In this document: positions 11,331 to 23,494 of the stretch, piece after piece
Numbering within the stretch: the first letter of the stretch is position 1
Layout of the letters: the number at the start of each line of letters is the position of its first letter
Assembly: GCA_037974335.1 (NCBI GenBank)
Contig: CM075760.1
Span: 31,332,902 to 31,396,901 of the forward strand
Length of the DNA stretch: 64,000 nucleotides
From: Prionace glauca
Taxonomy: Eukaryota; Chordata; Chondrichthyes; Carcharhiniformes; Carcharhinidae
Reading direction: 5' to 3'
Translations under genes and position numbers: made by a program
Notes under the pieces: model-generated
What the model was told of the DNA's origin: nothing
Databases searched by the model: none
The model's input: the letters and a program-made list of their open reading frames with translations, nothing else

Positions 11331-11964
11331 TGAAAATTGCAGGAGGAACATATAAAATAATACCATTAAAAGCGGCAGTGTTACTGATCACAAATTCGCC
11401 AAATGTTTAAATTTAGGTCTGATTTGTTACAATCCCAATTGATGTTATAAATCGATGGGAAAATCCCAGAAAAGATTCTGGCGTAAAAAAAACTCGTAAT
11501 ATAAGCGTTACTTTTAAAAAAAGAAATAAAACGTGGAGGGACAGATTCAAAGGACAACCAATCTGTTTTACCTATTAAAAAAAAACTTGTGAATGTTGGA
11601 TTATGATACAATACACCTTTATTCGCCTCCTATTTTAACAAATACATCCAGATTTTAAGATTAGCAATGATTACAAGGTACATTGTACTCATTGTTCTCA
11701 TTCACACACAAAGTCCTTCTTAAGCACAGGAGATGACAATGATACGCAAGTGAATGTTGGTGGAATTCTCTTCAGGATTTCAACCCCCCTCCTTCCCCCC
11801 GGCCCAAACCTTCTCACCAGCCCCCACCAGATGATTGTCACATTAGTATTCCCATACTACGCTCCAAAAAGCACGCTTTAAAAAAATTGTTTCTCTCTCT
11901 CACAGTGAAAGAAGGCGATGACCTCCTGATATTATCGCGAGACTATTATCTCAGAAACACAGTT

Positions 11965-13512
11965 AACATAAGAACATAAGAACAAAAGAAATAGGAGCAG
12001 GAGTAGGCCATCTAGCCCCTCGAGCCTGCCCCGCCATTCAATAAGATCATGGCTGATCTGTCCCTGCTCAGTTCCACTTTCCGGTGGAACTGAGCATAAC
12101 CCTTAACCCCTTTCCCCATAACCCTTAATTTTCCCTCTTATCAAAAACCCATCAACCCGCGTCTGAAATACATTTAGCGAGGCAGCCTCCACCACTTCAA
12201 CAGGCAGAGAATTCCAGAGATTCACCACCCTTTGAGTGAAGAAGTTCCTCCTCAACCCCGTTCTAAACCGCCCCCCCCTTTATCTTGAGGCTGTGCCCCC
12301 TAGTCCTACTGTCCTTTCTGAGCGGGAAGAGCCTCTCCACCTCTATCCTATCCATCCCATTCATCATCTTATACGTCTCAATGAGATCTCCCCTCATTCT
12401 TCTAAACTTCAACGAGTACAAGCCTAGTTTATCCAGCCTCTCCTCATAGCTCAACCCCCTCAACTCCGGTATCAGCCCAGTAAACCTCCTTTGCACTTCC
12501 TCCAAGGCCAAAATATCCTTGCGTAAGTGTGGCGACCAAAACTGCACACGGTACTCCAGCTGCGGCCTCACCAATGCCCTATACAGCTGCAGCAAGAACT
12601 CCCTACTTATATATTCAATCCCCTTCGCTATGAAGGCCAGCATCCCATTCGCCTTCCTGACAACCTGTTGCACCTGCAAGCTGGGTTTTTGCGACTCATG
12701 CACAAGGACCCCGAGGTCCCTCTGCACCGTCGCCTGCTGCAGTTTTTCGCCATGTGAGTAATAGTCCTCCCTACCATTATTCCTACCAAAGTGGACAACC
12801 TCACATTTGCCAACATTAAATTCCATTTGCCAGTTCCTGGCCTATTCGCCTAGCCTATCTAGATCCTTCTGTAGACTCTCCACACCCTCCGCACAATTTG
12901 CCGTTCCGCCAATCTTGGTGTCATCAGCAAATTTCGACACCATACACTCGGTTCCCTCCTCCAGATCATCTATATAAAGGGTGAATAGCTGAGACCCCAG
13001 CACGGACCCATGGGGCACTCCACTACTCACCAACCGCCAATCCGAATAGCACCCATTGACTCCCACCCTCTGCCTCCTGTTTGACAGCCAATCCTCTATC
13101 CACGCTACACCCTACCCCCAACTCCATGCCCTTTGACCTTCTGTAATAACCTCTTGTGAGGGACCTTTTCAAACGCATTCTGAAAATCAAGAAACACCAC
13201 CTCTACCGGCTCTCCTCTATCCACCGCCCTAGACACATCCTCATAGAACTCCAATAAATTCGTCAGACACGACTTCCCCTTAACGAAACCGTGTTGCGTC
13301 TGCTCTATCAAGCAATTCCCCTCAAGATGCCTCGCTATTTTCTCCTTGATCACGGATTCTAACATTTTATCCACAACAGACGTTAAACTAACCGGCCTAT
13401 AATTCCCCGCCTTTTGCCTGGCACCCATCTTAAACAACGGCGTAACATTAGCCGTTTTCAAATCTTCCGGCACTTCCCCGGAATCCAGCGACGTCTGGAA
13501 AATAATCACTAA
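11965..13512 (-). mobile_element. CR1-like LINE, longest decayed copy, RT core to 3' tail
   Basis: The minus strand runs from an RT finger/palm region (KTANVTPLFKMGARQKAGNY, RPVSLTSVVDKMLESVIKEK, VVFLDFQNAFEKVPHKRLL) through the catalytic FADDTKIGG box to the thumb (LVRPQLEYRVQFWSPHLRKD). It ends in a tail of the unit ttcttatg, seen here as aacataagaacataag at about 11967. Frames are interrupted several times (near 13110 and 12840, among others). It lies in the J-C1 intron. The same family recurs at 29.87, 31.28, 42.09 and 50.43 kb. Confidence 0.92.
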
Positions 13513-13689
13513 TGTTCTGTAATGTTCTGGGAACCCGCCATGGTAGATGGCGGAATTTGAATTTAATGGAAAATATTAAATATTTAATATTCAGAAATTA
13601 AGGAACTACTGATGATTTGAAACGATTTCCATGTTCGAAAACAAAATCTGGTTTACTAATGTCCTTCATGGAAGGAAATCTGCCATCCT

Positions 13690-13800
13690 TACGGTGTCTG
13701 GCCTGCATGTGACTCCAGAGTCACAGCAATGTGGTTGACTCTCAGTTGCCTTTCAACGGCAACTAGGGATGGACAATGATGCCCAAGGCCCACGAATGAA
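13690..13800 (+). mobile_element. Short interspersed repeat fragment
   Basis: Carries the phrases tgtgactccagagtcacagc, aatgtggttgactctcagtt and agggatggacaatgatgccc, which I recognise as a common cartilaginous-fish repeat (probably a LINE 3' UTR). No coding content. Confidence 0.6.
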
Positions 13801-13849
13801 TTACAACCAATGTATTCGTCATTTCTGAAGTTGCATAGTTTGGGATCCT

Positions 13850-14885
13850 AGGATGCAAGCCCTGAAGGTCTGGGGACATTTCTGTCTTTCGTCCGATTAG
13901 TGTTTCTAATATTACTTAGCTCGTGATTCTGATGGGATTTATTTCCACTCCGTGTGTTTAGTATTAATGGAATTTTCAAAATGTCTCGCACCATAAACAT
14001 TACTGCAAAATATCTTTTCAACTTTTCTGCCGTTTCCAGGTTCCGCATAACCATATTCCAGGATTCCTTTTCTGACGGGCCTATGCTCACTTTGACCTCT
14101 CTCTTCCTTTTTTTATTTATTTTAAGAAGTCCCTGTTGTTAGTCTTTATATCCATCGCTGGTTTGGCCTCATAGTTTAATTTCTCTCACGTTACTTTCTT
14201 AGTCCCCCTTTGATGCCTTCTCAACTAATCCAGTCTTCGGTGCCATCACTGACTTTTGCCTCCTTATATGTTTTTTTCTTGCCACTTAATATTCCCTTTG
14301 GTTAACTATGGTTGGCTTTTCTCTTTCTGAGAATTTTTCCTCCTTACCAGGATGTTATTTTTTCGCTGAGAGTTATTAATTGCTTTCTCAAATGCCTGCA
14401 CTACTTGCTTCTTATATCTCGGGCTAATTTATTCAGCCAGTTCTGTTTAGCTAATTCTATCCCCATTTCATTCTCAGGACCTTTACTGAACTTACACACA
14501 ATTGATTCGAACCCAAATTTTTCACGTTAAACGGAATATTAAATTCGATCACGAATTGATCACTACTTCCCAGGGAATCTTTTCGTCTGAGGTTATTTAT
14601 TAAACTTGCCTCATTTTACCCCTTCCAAGGGCCAAGATCGAAAGTAGATGTTTTTTCCCCCTGGTTGGTTGCATGACATGTTGCTCTCGGAAACTATCCA
14701 TAAAGCACTCTCTGAGTTCGTTCTCCTAGCCATCATTTCCAACATGATGAGCCCAATCAACATGAAATTAAATTCATCCATAATTATTGCTCTATTCTTT
14801 TTACTTGCACTTACTGTTTTCAACTTATACAGTTTCCTATGGTGTGGCGACTGTTTGGTTGTGGATACACTACTCCGATAATGTC
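13850..14885 (-). mobile_element. LINE ORF2 fragment, endonuclease to RT linker, decayed
   Basis: Minus-strand traces resemble the APE endonuclease motif (AIIMDEFN in place of the usual IIMGDFN) and the linker before RT (ETAEKLKRYFAVMF, like the common ETFNRYFANVF). Many stops. It fills most of the intron just before C1. Confidence 0.6.
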
Positions 14886-14968
14886 TTCTTTCCTTGTTTT
14901 TTTTAACCTCCAGCCAAACAAACGGGGATAATAGTATCTAACTTGTGCAATTGTTTTTTTTTTTGCAG

Positions 14969-15268
14969 CCTCACCGTCTCCGCCCTCCCTCTATGGATTG
15001 TTCTCCTCCAGTGAACAAACAAACGCAGCTGGTACCATGATCTATGGCTGTTTAGCAATGGATTATTTCCCAGAAATCACCAGCCTTGTCTGGAAGAAAA
15101 ATCATGTGGTGATCACCACTGGATTGAGGACTTACCCATCACTGTTGAACAACAAGGGATCCTACACGCTGAGCAGCCAGTTAACCATAAAAGAGTCTGA
15201 TATAGGAAACAGCAAAATTTACTGCGAGGTGCGACGCAGTGAGTCGGCCTGGAAAAAGGAAATGCCTG
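14969..15268 (+). CDS. IGHM: IgM constant domain 1 exon (C1)
   Basis: A T-tract and GCAG acceptor lead to a 300-nt exon with phase-1 borders and a GTTAGT donor. It encodes a C1-set Ig domain: [17 protein letters not shown] at the start, Cys in [13 protein letters not shown], Trp in [17 protein letters not shown], and Cys in KIYCEVRR. This is the mu-chain C1 pattern, the domain that normally pairs with the light chain. Only the two intradomain cysteines are present; I see no third cysteine in this exon for a heavy-light disulfide. No stop or frameshift. Confidence 0.93.
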
Positions 15269-15439
15269 GTTAGTGTGGGACACATGCAGTGGGTTAGGTG
15301 TTGCTGATGTTATGGGGGTGAATTGTAAGCGGACAGGCACTAATTGTGGAGCAGGTGATTATGAATTGAAGGTCAGTATTGTGTGAAATCCGAGTACTTA
15401 TACTTGACTAACTCTGGATAATTACACTTTGCTTGTGAC

Positions 15440-15800
15440 ATTCAGTGCAGTTCTGGTCTCCTTATCACACTCTGTACCACGTACTATCCCGGTGTCCTCA
15501 ACACACACATGCATGTGTACAGTTCAGTCTCCTTGTCATAGTCAGTGCATTGCGCACACTTCTGGTCTGCAGATCACCCTCAGTGCGTTGTGTACAAGCT
15601 TGAACTGCAGATCACACTCAGTGCGTTGTGTAAAGTTCTGGACTGCAGATCGCACCCAATGATTTGTGTACAGTTCAGGTCTGCAGATCACACAGTGCAC
15701 TGTGTACGTTACGGTCTCCAGGTCACACACAGCGCACTGTGTACAGTTCGTCCTTTCATATCACACCGTGAATTCTATGTACAGTTATGGTTTCCACATT
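15440..15800 (+). repeat. Minisatellite, 38-bp unit, about 9 diverged copies
   Basis: The landmark ctgcag recurs at 15567, 15605, 15643 and 15681, exactly 38 bp apart, within the pattern ctgcagatcacactcagtgc followed by a gttgtgtacagttc-type half. It lies in the C1-C2 intron. Confidence 0.85.
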
Positions 15801-16439
15801 GGGAAGTTGATACAGGAGCCATGGAGAAGATGCTTGTCTATTAACAAGGGGGCCAGAATTGATAATGCATACTAGCAGTAAGGGGTGAATAAGCTGTTGG
15901 TCTTTTCTCTGCAGAAGAGAATTCTGAGGTGTGATTAAACAAAGGTCTTCTGAAATATGAAGTAGATTAACCAGCTTACCAAAACTAGAGCTAATGGAGA
16001 GAACAGAATGATTTTAAACTCCAGGTTAGCAATTCAGAAAATTATTCACCAAAAATGTAACCCATCAAGTAACACTTGTAGCAGTTGGGCCGTTAGAAAT
16101 GCAGAACAAGTGGTTGAGAACAGGTGTAGGTCATTCAGCTCCTCGGGCTTCCCCCACCACTTGACAATGGCTGATCTGATTGTGGAGGAATACGTCGATG
16201 GAGTTACTCTGAAGAGGGAGTTAAACATGAGGGAAAATGTAAAGGAAGTTATTTTGATACTGCCAGATAAAATAGGGTGAGAAGAATTTTGTATGGGGCA
16301 TGAAATTATGGACCGAGTGACCTGTTTTATAGTCGTTTTTACAACCAGCCTACAGTTTTTTGTTTGGCCTTTATCTTATGATTGTAAATTGCTTGGTCTG
16401 AAAAAAGATTAAATGCCAATGACATGCATTTTCTTGAAG
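15801..16439. other. C1-C2 intron remainder; short decayed repeat only
   Basis: A LINE/SINE tail fragment in minus sense lies near 16095-16180 (phrases gtaggtcattcagctcctcg and gacaatggctgatctga). Nothing else recognised. Confidence 0.4.
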
Positions 16440-16751
16440 ATCGTGTGATCCATTATCCAACTGTAATCCTCACGTTGAGTTCCAGTGAAGAGATCACAAG
16501 CGGCAGACTTGCAACCATCGTCTGTTCCATCATTGATTTTTGTCCAAAGTCAATGACGGTGAAGTGGCTGAGAAATGGACAAGCCATAGATTCAGGAATC
16601 GTAACCTCCCCTGCCTTTAATGTGAACGGAAACTTCTCGGCGAGCAGCCGGCTCACAGTCCCCGCTGGGGAATGGTTCAGCAAAGCGATCTTTACCTGCC
16701 AGGTCTCTCATCAAGGGCTCACTCAAAATCGTAACATCAGCAGTTCTCAAG
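16440..16751 (+). CDS. IGHM: IgM constant domain 2 exon (C2)
   Basis: A 312-nt exon with phase-1 borders and a GGTAAG donor. It encodes a C1-set domain: [18 protein letters not shown], Cys in [11 protein letters not shown], Trp in [19 protein letters not shown], and Cys in [10 protein letters not shown]. An extra cysteine (DFCPKS) could serve an interchain bond. Sequons NFS and NIS are candidate N-glycosylation sites. Having C2 makes this a full four-domain mu chain, unlike the germline-joined IgM1gj of nurse shark, which lacks C2. Confidence 0.93.
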
Positions 16752-18600
16752 GTAAGAAACACAACGCTTGAAATTTGGGTTGATAGGGACATCAATCTCA
16801 GTCACATGCAAGATTCTTATTGGAATAACGAAAATAAAAATCCCACCATTAATTCATTTCCTTTACAATCGTGCGGGTTCTTTTCCCTTCCAATGTAAAA
16901 GGAAATACAGTACATTCCTTTCTTACAGCGTCTTTACAAACATCAGATTGTCCCACAATACTCGCGCTCATTGTATCGTGGACAATAGAACATCTATGTC
17001 CTACAGAAAACTGTCAGGAACACGTGTTGAGGAACACATGTTGACGAAGAAACAACCAGGTCTGTCGATGTTTTCCAGCGTACTTTAGGTATTTTCTGGA
17101 TTCCCCGCATCTGCAGCTTTTCACTTTAATAACTGAAACACATAGCCTGGTTTTCGTCCCATTGCCCTGGGATGTTTATATGTGACAACAACAAATCAGA
17201 TTTCAGCATAATGCCTGGTGTCAAAGTTGGCAATTGACAGGATACGGTACTAGTCCAATATGGCATTGCTGCTCTCAGCTCACTTTTCAAACATCCAGAA
17301 GGGAAGTAACAACAGATTTTTTTCTGAATGGATTCTTCAGTGTTCTGGATTCCATTAACTCACAGAATGAGACGATCTTTTGTTCAATTGCTGCATGATG
17401 ACTGAGGATCATGCGTTTCAGGTTTACCCTAAATTCACTGGATGATATTAGATATCTGCAAATATTTATTAAAATTGATCACGATTCCACTTGCAATTTC
17501 AGACGTCATTCCTCTTCTGTGTTCAGTTTAAGCGCCACCAATGATAAGTTCACAGATGAAGCTAGCATTCCCTTGAGTACAAAAAATTAATGGGTAATCC
17601 ACTCTAAACACAAGTGACATTCTGTGAATGTCGCCTCAAAACCCCCTGTAATTGTCAAAGCAAAGATTTCAAACTCCTTTTCTTAAAGATGCCTCCAAAT
17701 CGCCTTTCACAAAATTGGTCCCCACCAACAGTTTGCGTTACAAAGGCATTCCAGTTATTCTTAACTACTCTTCCAGAAAAACATATTAATGAATTCTGCA
17801 TCCAGGTTTTGCATCTGTCTTCAGGATTCTTTTTTGTCTTTACTATTGCAAGAACTCTTCACAGTTACTTGTACAAACATTTTCCATTTTCCATCAAAAT
17901 GGCATCAAACTTTTGATTTACTTCCATAGTCTGCCTTCCTACCTTAAGTCTTGTGACCGCGGCTGTCTCTTCAACTCAGAATAAGTTACTGTTTTTAAGC
18001 TTGAATTCTTGTGAACAGGACCTTTGTCTCTGTTCCTTTAACCTCAGTCTTTGTATGAACTTCCCTCTGTTCTAATTCACCTGTTGTCTGTTCACTTTAT
18101 CTGGTTCTCTGGGAAGTCTGCCTTTTGCAGCCCTCTTACCCCGTCCGGCTTTTTTTTTTCCCGCAGAGCGGATCATTGTTCCCTCCCCAGTGACCTATCT
18201 CCAATTTATTTGGTTTCCAGTTAAATTAATAACAAAAGAGACCCCATTCAATCTAAAAAGTGGTTACCAAGCAACGACTTTATAATTCCCTCAGCTTTTC
18301 ACGCTATAACTTTTATAAGCACAATAGAATCAGAGTTTGAATAGAAACCAAAACCCGCACACATAGGAACAACTCTATCTAGCATACATCTAATTCTCGC
18401 TTTATGTTTCCTTACGCAGAAACGTGAAATTAACGAACTTATTTCTGAACAACTTATTCCTAATCTTTACAATACAGATACAAATCCCTTAAAACTAGTG
18501 TTATTTTCTAACAGTGCATTCCACTTGTTGTGTTGAGGCTGGGATTCCTCCGTGAACCATTTCATGCTTGTTTATCAAGAATCTATCTTGCTATACCTTT
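16752..18600. other. C2-C3 intron, first part; no gene seen
   Basis: Holds a short interspersed repeat fragment at about 17060-17130 (ttttccagcg and ccccgcatctgcagcttttc). Otherwise AT/CT-rich sequence without recognisable features. Confidence 0.4.
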
Positions 18601-19535
18601 AAAATAATAAAAGGCTCGGCTTCCACTGTATTTTCAAGAGGCGTTCCAAACAATTGCGGCCCCCTGAGAGAATGAAAAACAATATCCTCATCTGTGCGTT
18701 AAACAGCAACCCATTTTTTTCACATAGTAACTCTCAACTGTCAACAGTCTCCCACTGAGTCAGGAATTTCCTCCACATCAGTCTTCTCAAATCGCTCGGG
18801 CTATTAAAAGTTTTAAACAAGCCAAGTCTTACTATTCCAAAATCTAGTGAAAGCAAGGGTCGCCTCTCCAAAGTTTCCTCAAAAGACAGTCCAACCAATT
18901 TAGGTATTAGTCCACTAAATCTTCCCTGAACTATTAATTATATATTAACATAACTCTTCATATAGGGAGTCTAATACTGTGCACAATGCTCCAGATGAGG
19001 TCTCATTAACTGCCCATACTACCTGGAACATATCAATCCTACTCTTGGATTGAATTCCACTCGCTGTTCACGAAGACATTTATTACATTTGCGAATTAGT
19101 TACCATAGCTGCATAGCAGCCTTTTGTGATTCATGGACTTTGAAATTAAAATTGCTCTGCACCTCAGAGCTCTACATTCTCGTAACATTTGAATAATATG
19201 TATTTTTCTTCTTTTATTTCGTCTGCCAGAATGGACAATGTCATTACTTCCCGCATTATACCCCACTTAACAGATCTTAGCCCACTCACTTAGCCCATCA
19301 ATGCGTTCTGGTCACATGCGATTTCTAACATATTTGGACCCCAGCAATGGTCCCTGTGGCACAAGACTCGTTATACCTTGAGAAACACGAATAGACATAT
19401 TGACAACAACTCTCTTTCCTGTTTGATAGCCAATCCTCTACTTTTGCTAATGAGCTATCCCCGTAATAATAGGCTTTAATTTTATTTTAAAAAACATCTG
19501 GAGTTCCAAGTACAGCACATTCACCAATTCCCAGT
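18600..19535 (-). mobile_element. Very old LINE copy in the C2-C3 intron
   Basis: The minus-sense order of family landmarks is preserved: 3' UTR-like text near 18.75 kb, a gtgcacaatgctccagatga phrase (from RT text meaning EYCVQF), then accccagcaatggtccctgt (RT GVPQGSVLG region) and tttgatagccaatcctctac. No open frame remains, so it is older than the other LINE copies. Confidence 0.65.
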
Positions 19536-19986
19536 TATTCAGGGACTGCAGAGATTACAGAGAATGGATACGATAATGGGACAAACTGCTTTTGCAATCT
19601 CTTACTTCAAAGGAGAAAGCTAAATATAAAGTTGGAAGGCTAAATAGCTTTCTTATTTGCTAAAGTCATATGATGACCCATTAACCCCTCATTTTGGGGC
19701 GAGCGAAATTCAGCCCCAAACATATATGCTCATAAATCCATTTCATTGGTTACACGGGGCATTTGTTTCAGTGTTTAACTGGCACTCTGGAAGCAACTAC
19801 ACAAGAAATATTATGGAGTTTCCCGGAATTGTTGTAAGTCACTGCCCTTCCAATAAGAATGGCGTTTACACGATGCCAGTCGAATGAGCATCACAAATAT
19901 GTATTCTTATTGAAAGTGAGTCACCTGGACACCGGTGATTCGAATCTGAAGATAATATTTGGATTAACTTTCGTTTCTTTTGACAG

Positions 19987-20295
19987 ATGATTCTACGTGC
20001 AGGGATCCCATAATCACTCTGTTACCTCCGACAATAGAGCAGGTTTTACTGGAGGCGATCGTGACCTTAACCTGTATCGTGGCTCATGCTCCTTATGGAG
20101 TCATGGTGTCCTGGAACCAGGGAAATAAGGTCTTGAAGTCAGAGATTGCACTCCAGCTTGGAGAGGATCCGGAAAGAGTGGGCAGCCAGTTAAACATCTC
20201 GACATATGCCTGGCTGAGTGGAGCTGTGTTTGACTGCGTGGTGAGCCACGAGGATCTACCGACTCCTTTGAGAAAATCCATCTCCAAGGAAACAG
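19987..20295 (+). CDS. IGHM: IgM constant domain 3 exon (C3)
   Basis: A TTTGACAG acceptor, 309 nt, phase-1 borders and a GGTGAG donor. It encodes [20 protein letters not shown], Cys in [11 protein letters not shown], Trp in [23 protein letters not shown], and Cys in [15 protein letters not shown]. The [17 protein letters not shown] ending is characteristic of mu C3. The extra cysteine in DDSTC is a candidate interchain cysteine. An NIS sequon is present. The intact frame supports function. Confidence 0.94.
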
Positions 20296-20771
20296 GTGAG
20301 CGGCGAAAATGAAACAATAGGTCATGAATTGTGTCTGTTTACGGTGCCAATAAAAGAAGAAGCTTTCCTGTTGGCTTGATTGATTTAGTGGACAAATTAG
20401 ATAGGCCAACTTGTACTTCCTTCAACTGAGCTCTGTGATGAATTACAGGGAAATCAAGATAGGCATATGAAACAGAAAGGAATAACAGGGCTTGCTTTCA
20501 AGGTGGAAGGTGGCTGGTGTGAATAATACATACCAGCATTGAACAGTTGGGCCCAATGACATGAAAAAAAACCGTACAAACATGCAATGCCAGTTTCCAG
20601 TTCAACTGTAGAATTTCTCAGGGAGAAGGAATTCACACACTCAGCTGGAAAAGAGAATTCTCACCAGAGGGGAATATGGCAAAATTTTGTATTAGCTGCA
20701 AAGCATGTTTATTTCATCTTTTCTGTCAGGAAGTCTCCATTATGCTTACATCTAATGCACATTTTCTGCAG
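20296..20771. other. C3-C4 intron; no gene seen
   Basis: Short intron with no recognised repeat. Confidence 0.5.
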
Positions 20772-21142
20772 ATCCAAGTCCGCTGAAACCATCCGTCTCT
20801 GTCCTCCTGCCCTCGGCAGAAGAAGTCTCCGCTCAGAGTTTCGTCTTCCTCAGCTGCTTAGTGAGAGGTTTTTCCCCCCGAGAGATCTTCGTCAAGTGGA
20901 CCATCGATGACACGCCGGTGAATCCCGGGAACTACAGGAACACCGAGGTGGTGGCGGAGAACGGCGATAGCTCCTTCTTCATGTACAGCCTATTATCCAT
21001 TGCAGCAGAGGAATGGTCCAGCGGCGCTTCTTACTCCTGTGTGGTGGGACATGAAGCCATCCCCTTGAAGATTATCAACAGAACGGTTAATAAATCCAGT
21101 GGTAAACCCAGTTTTGTGAACATTTCCAAACGTTGTCGATGA
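20772..21142 (+). CDS. IGHM: IgM constant domain 4 exon with short secretory tail (C4)
   Basis: A TTTTCTGCAG acceptor opens an exon encoding a mu C4 domain: [15 protein letters not shown], Cys in [14 protein letters not shown], Trp in [29 protein letters not shown]. The mu secretory tail then starts normally (GKPSFVNIS) but ends early as KRCR and stop. It lacks the usual LALMDTVNSCQ-like end, which the paralogue at 54.2 kb still shows. A penultimate-region cysteine remains. A donor at 21101/21102 (AGTG|GTAAAC) inside the exon is the classic site used to splice to the membrane exons. Sequons NRT, NKS and NIS are present. Confidence 0.94.
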
Positions 21143-21174
21143 GAAACTCCATATTGCATTTCCAACGTTAAAAT

Positions 21175-21180
21175 AATAAA
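21175..21180 (+). terminator. Poly(A) signal for secreted IgM
   Basis: AATAAA 33 bp after the secretory stop codon, in an AT-rich context. Confidence 0.7.
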
Positions 21181-22030
21181 ATTATTTTGTTCTACTTGTG
21201 TTTAAAAAAAAATCAGGCCAATTAATTTTGTTTCCCATACTTGTCAAGTGAAGAACTGATAGGTTGAAGTAGGATAGTTGTCAGTCTAATGCCCCAGTCT
21301 TAGAGAACCAGTTCGCCTGGTTGAGACACAACACAAAGCGGACGCGACTGATGCATAATTCCACTTCAGCAACTTTCCTCCAGTTGTAGGGAGATGTGAG
21401 AAAGTTCCATTTCCCAGAAATAAATGTATAACTGTTCAATACAGATGTCTCATTTCTAGTTTTTTTTTCTCAATCCCATCAAAGTTTTAGAACTAAAGTG
21501 AGAACCAACTAAGAATAGGAACCTGAATTATCTCAACTGTAGATGTGAGAATTGACAATTTTAAACCACTCTGCACTGACTTAATCAACACAGAGAGGGA
21601 AAGGACAACTGTTAACGCATTATGACTCTGCAGAGAGGACAAAGGACAATTCTTCACCAACAATGCGCAGACTCGGCAACCACTCACTGCCCTCTGAACT
21701 CAGTTACCATTGGCATCAAAGTGGGCTTCCATCCCACTGCCTGAAATTTTAAAACCTGCTTCATGGGAATCATGTGCAGCATCCGTATGTATGCAGCACA
21801 ACATCATGCAAACGTGTCCGGTTACATTGGTCCCTTTTGATCATATGATAAATTGAATTTGAATGGCCCAATAATACACTGGTGATTGGGTATTACCAGT
21901 TGCTTCAGTTTTTCCACTGACATTCCGAGGGCTGATCACTGAACTGTCACTTTCATTAGGGTAAAATCACGACAGCTCGCATTGAAATATATCCATGACC
22001 AGAAAAAGGCAACCATTGCAGTAATACACA
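21181..22030. other. Start of the C4-membrane intron; no gene seen
   Basis: No exon or repeat family was recognised. Confidence 0.4.
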
Positions 22031-22760
22031 CTGACAGGGCCACCTTGAGTTCATAGTGCGCGTTTAAACTTGCAGGAATAATAGAAATGCTCACATACTG
22101 ACACAGGCATACAAACAAACAGGCAAATACATCTCCACAAACACACACAGACTCAGGAGCAAACACAGCCGCTAATATTAATAACCCATCTCCTCTCATG
22201 AATTCAAACACATTCATGTTAAAACTGTCTTATAAAGCGACACAGGCATGGACACGCACGCACATACATCAACAAACGCAGACATTCGTAAATACAAGCC
22301 AGCATGTATTAATACATTCACGGGCCCAAACATAGACACAAACATGAGCATGTTCGCAGATACAAGAAAACAAATACAAATAAAGACCCCTATTATCACA
22401 CCTGGAGACATCAACATTCACCAATTCGTACATATAGACATTCACCAACACAGGTACATACAATGTCAAGCACACACATGAAGACAAAAACATTAAGATG
22501 CTCACTTACACGGCGGTGCACAAACTGTTCCATAACCATAAGCACTGATGATTATGATCACATCAACTCACCTCATTAGGTACATTAATACATAAACATA
22601 AACATTGATACATAAACACACCCAATAAACACTCACTTGCTAAACAATGATAAGCAGACATAAAAATTGACACATTAGCACACACGTGCAGGCATAGCGA
22701 TGAATAACTACAAAGTACACATATTAATGCAGGCAAATGAATACACATAATATGGCTCAT
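22030..22760 (+). repeat. CA-rich degenerate tract in the C4-membrane intron
   Basis: Dense acaca, acataca and aacaaaca strings on the + strand without a clean repeat unit. The second IgM unit has a similar but more expanded tract at the same place (55.34-56.88 kb), so it predates the duplication. ORFs here are composition artefacts. Confidence 0.75.
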
Positions 22761-23494
22761 TTTCAGATAAACATGTACATTATCTTTAATATTCCCGTAT
22801 GGTAGTACAGAGCTTGATCATCACTGAACAAAGAGATATGTCACAGATTTCCATATTGCACTCAGCAGGACGTTCCCACAACCACCAAACATCTATTATT
22901 TAATGATAGTAGTGAGTGTGGCGCACCTAACGCCGTGAAGTTGCATGCATTGAAATTCAGAGCCCTGTTCTATTGAGACAGAAAGAACATGTACACGTGT
23001 GTGTCTGTTCCCCCTGAACAAAATATGCGACAGCAGCGCTCAGGTTCATTTCTCAGAGTCAAGCTGCCTGGTTTGATTTTAAACAAAACATGGTAGTTAA
23101 CACTGAGTCAACATTTATCTACTCCATTCAACTTGGAAAAAAGTCTTTACCCATCGGAGTCCATTTGCCAACCAATCAACAGTCTCTTGTTATGAAAAAT
23201 AACTTGTAATCCCCTTCATATTTTGTATTCTTATGAATGCAAATATTAAAGCCCAAGCAATCAGGAAGGACAGGCTATATGTGGTATTTAATTAAAAGTG
23301 TATTATTAATGGGTACATTCTGTAAAACATGACTTTATTACATGTTGGTCTGTCACAGACAGAAACCATGTTCTCCTTCAGAAACCGAGATAAGCTCATA
23401 ATTTGCAAACACAAACGAACAAAAATATAACTCATCTGATCATCATGGGTAATATTCCACAGTAGTAACCTAAATTTATCTCAAAAATTGTAAA

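Noticed and set aside
14969-21142. Constant exons as IgW or IgNAR
   Set aside because: Four C domains, the C3 and C4 signatures, the GKPSFVNIS tail start and the WTTAST membrane helix all point to mu; no additional C domains were found.
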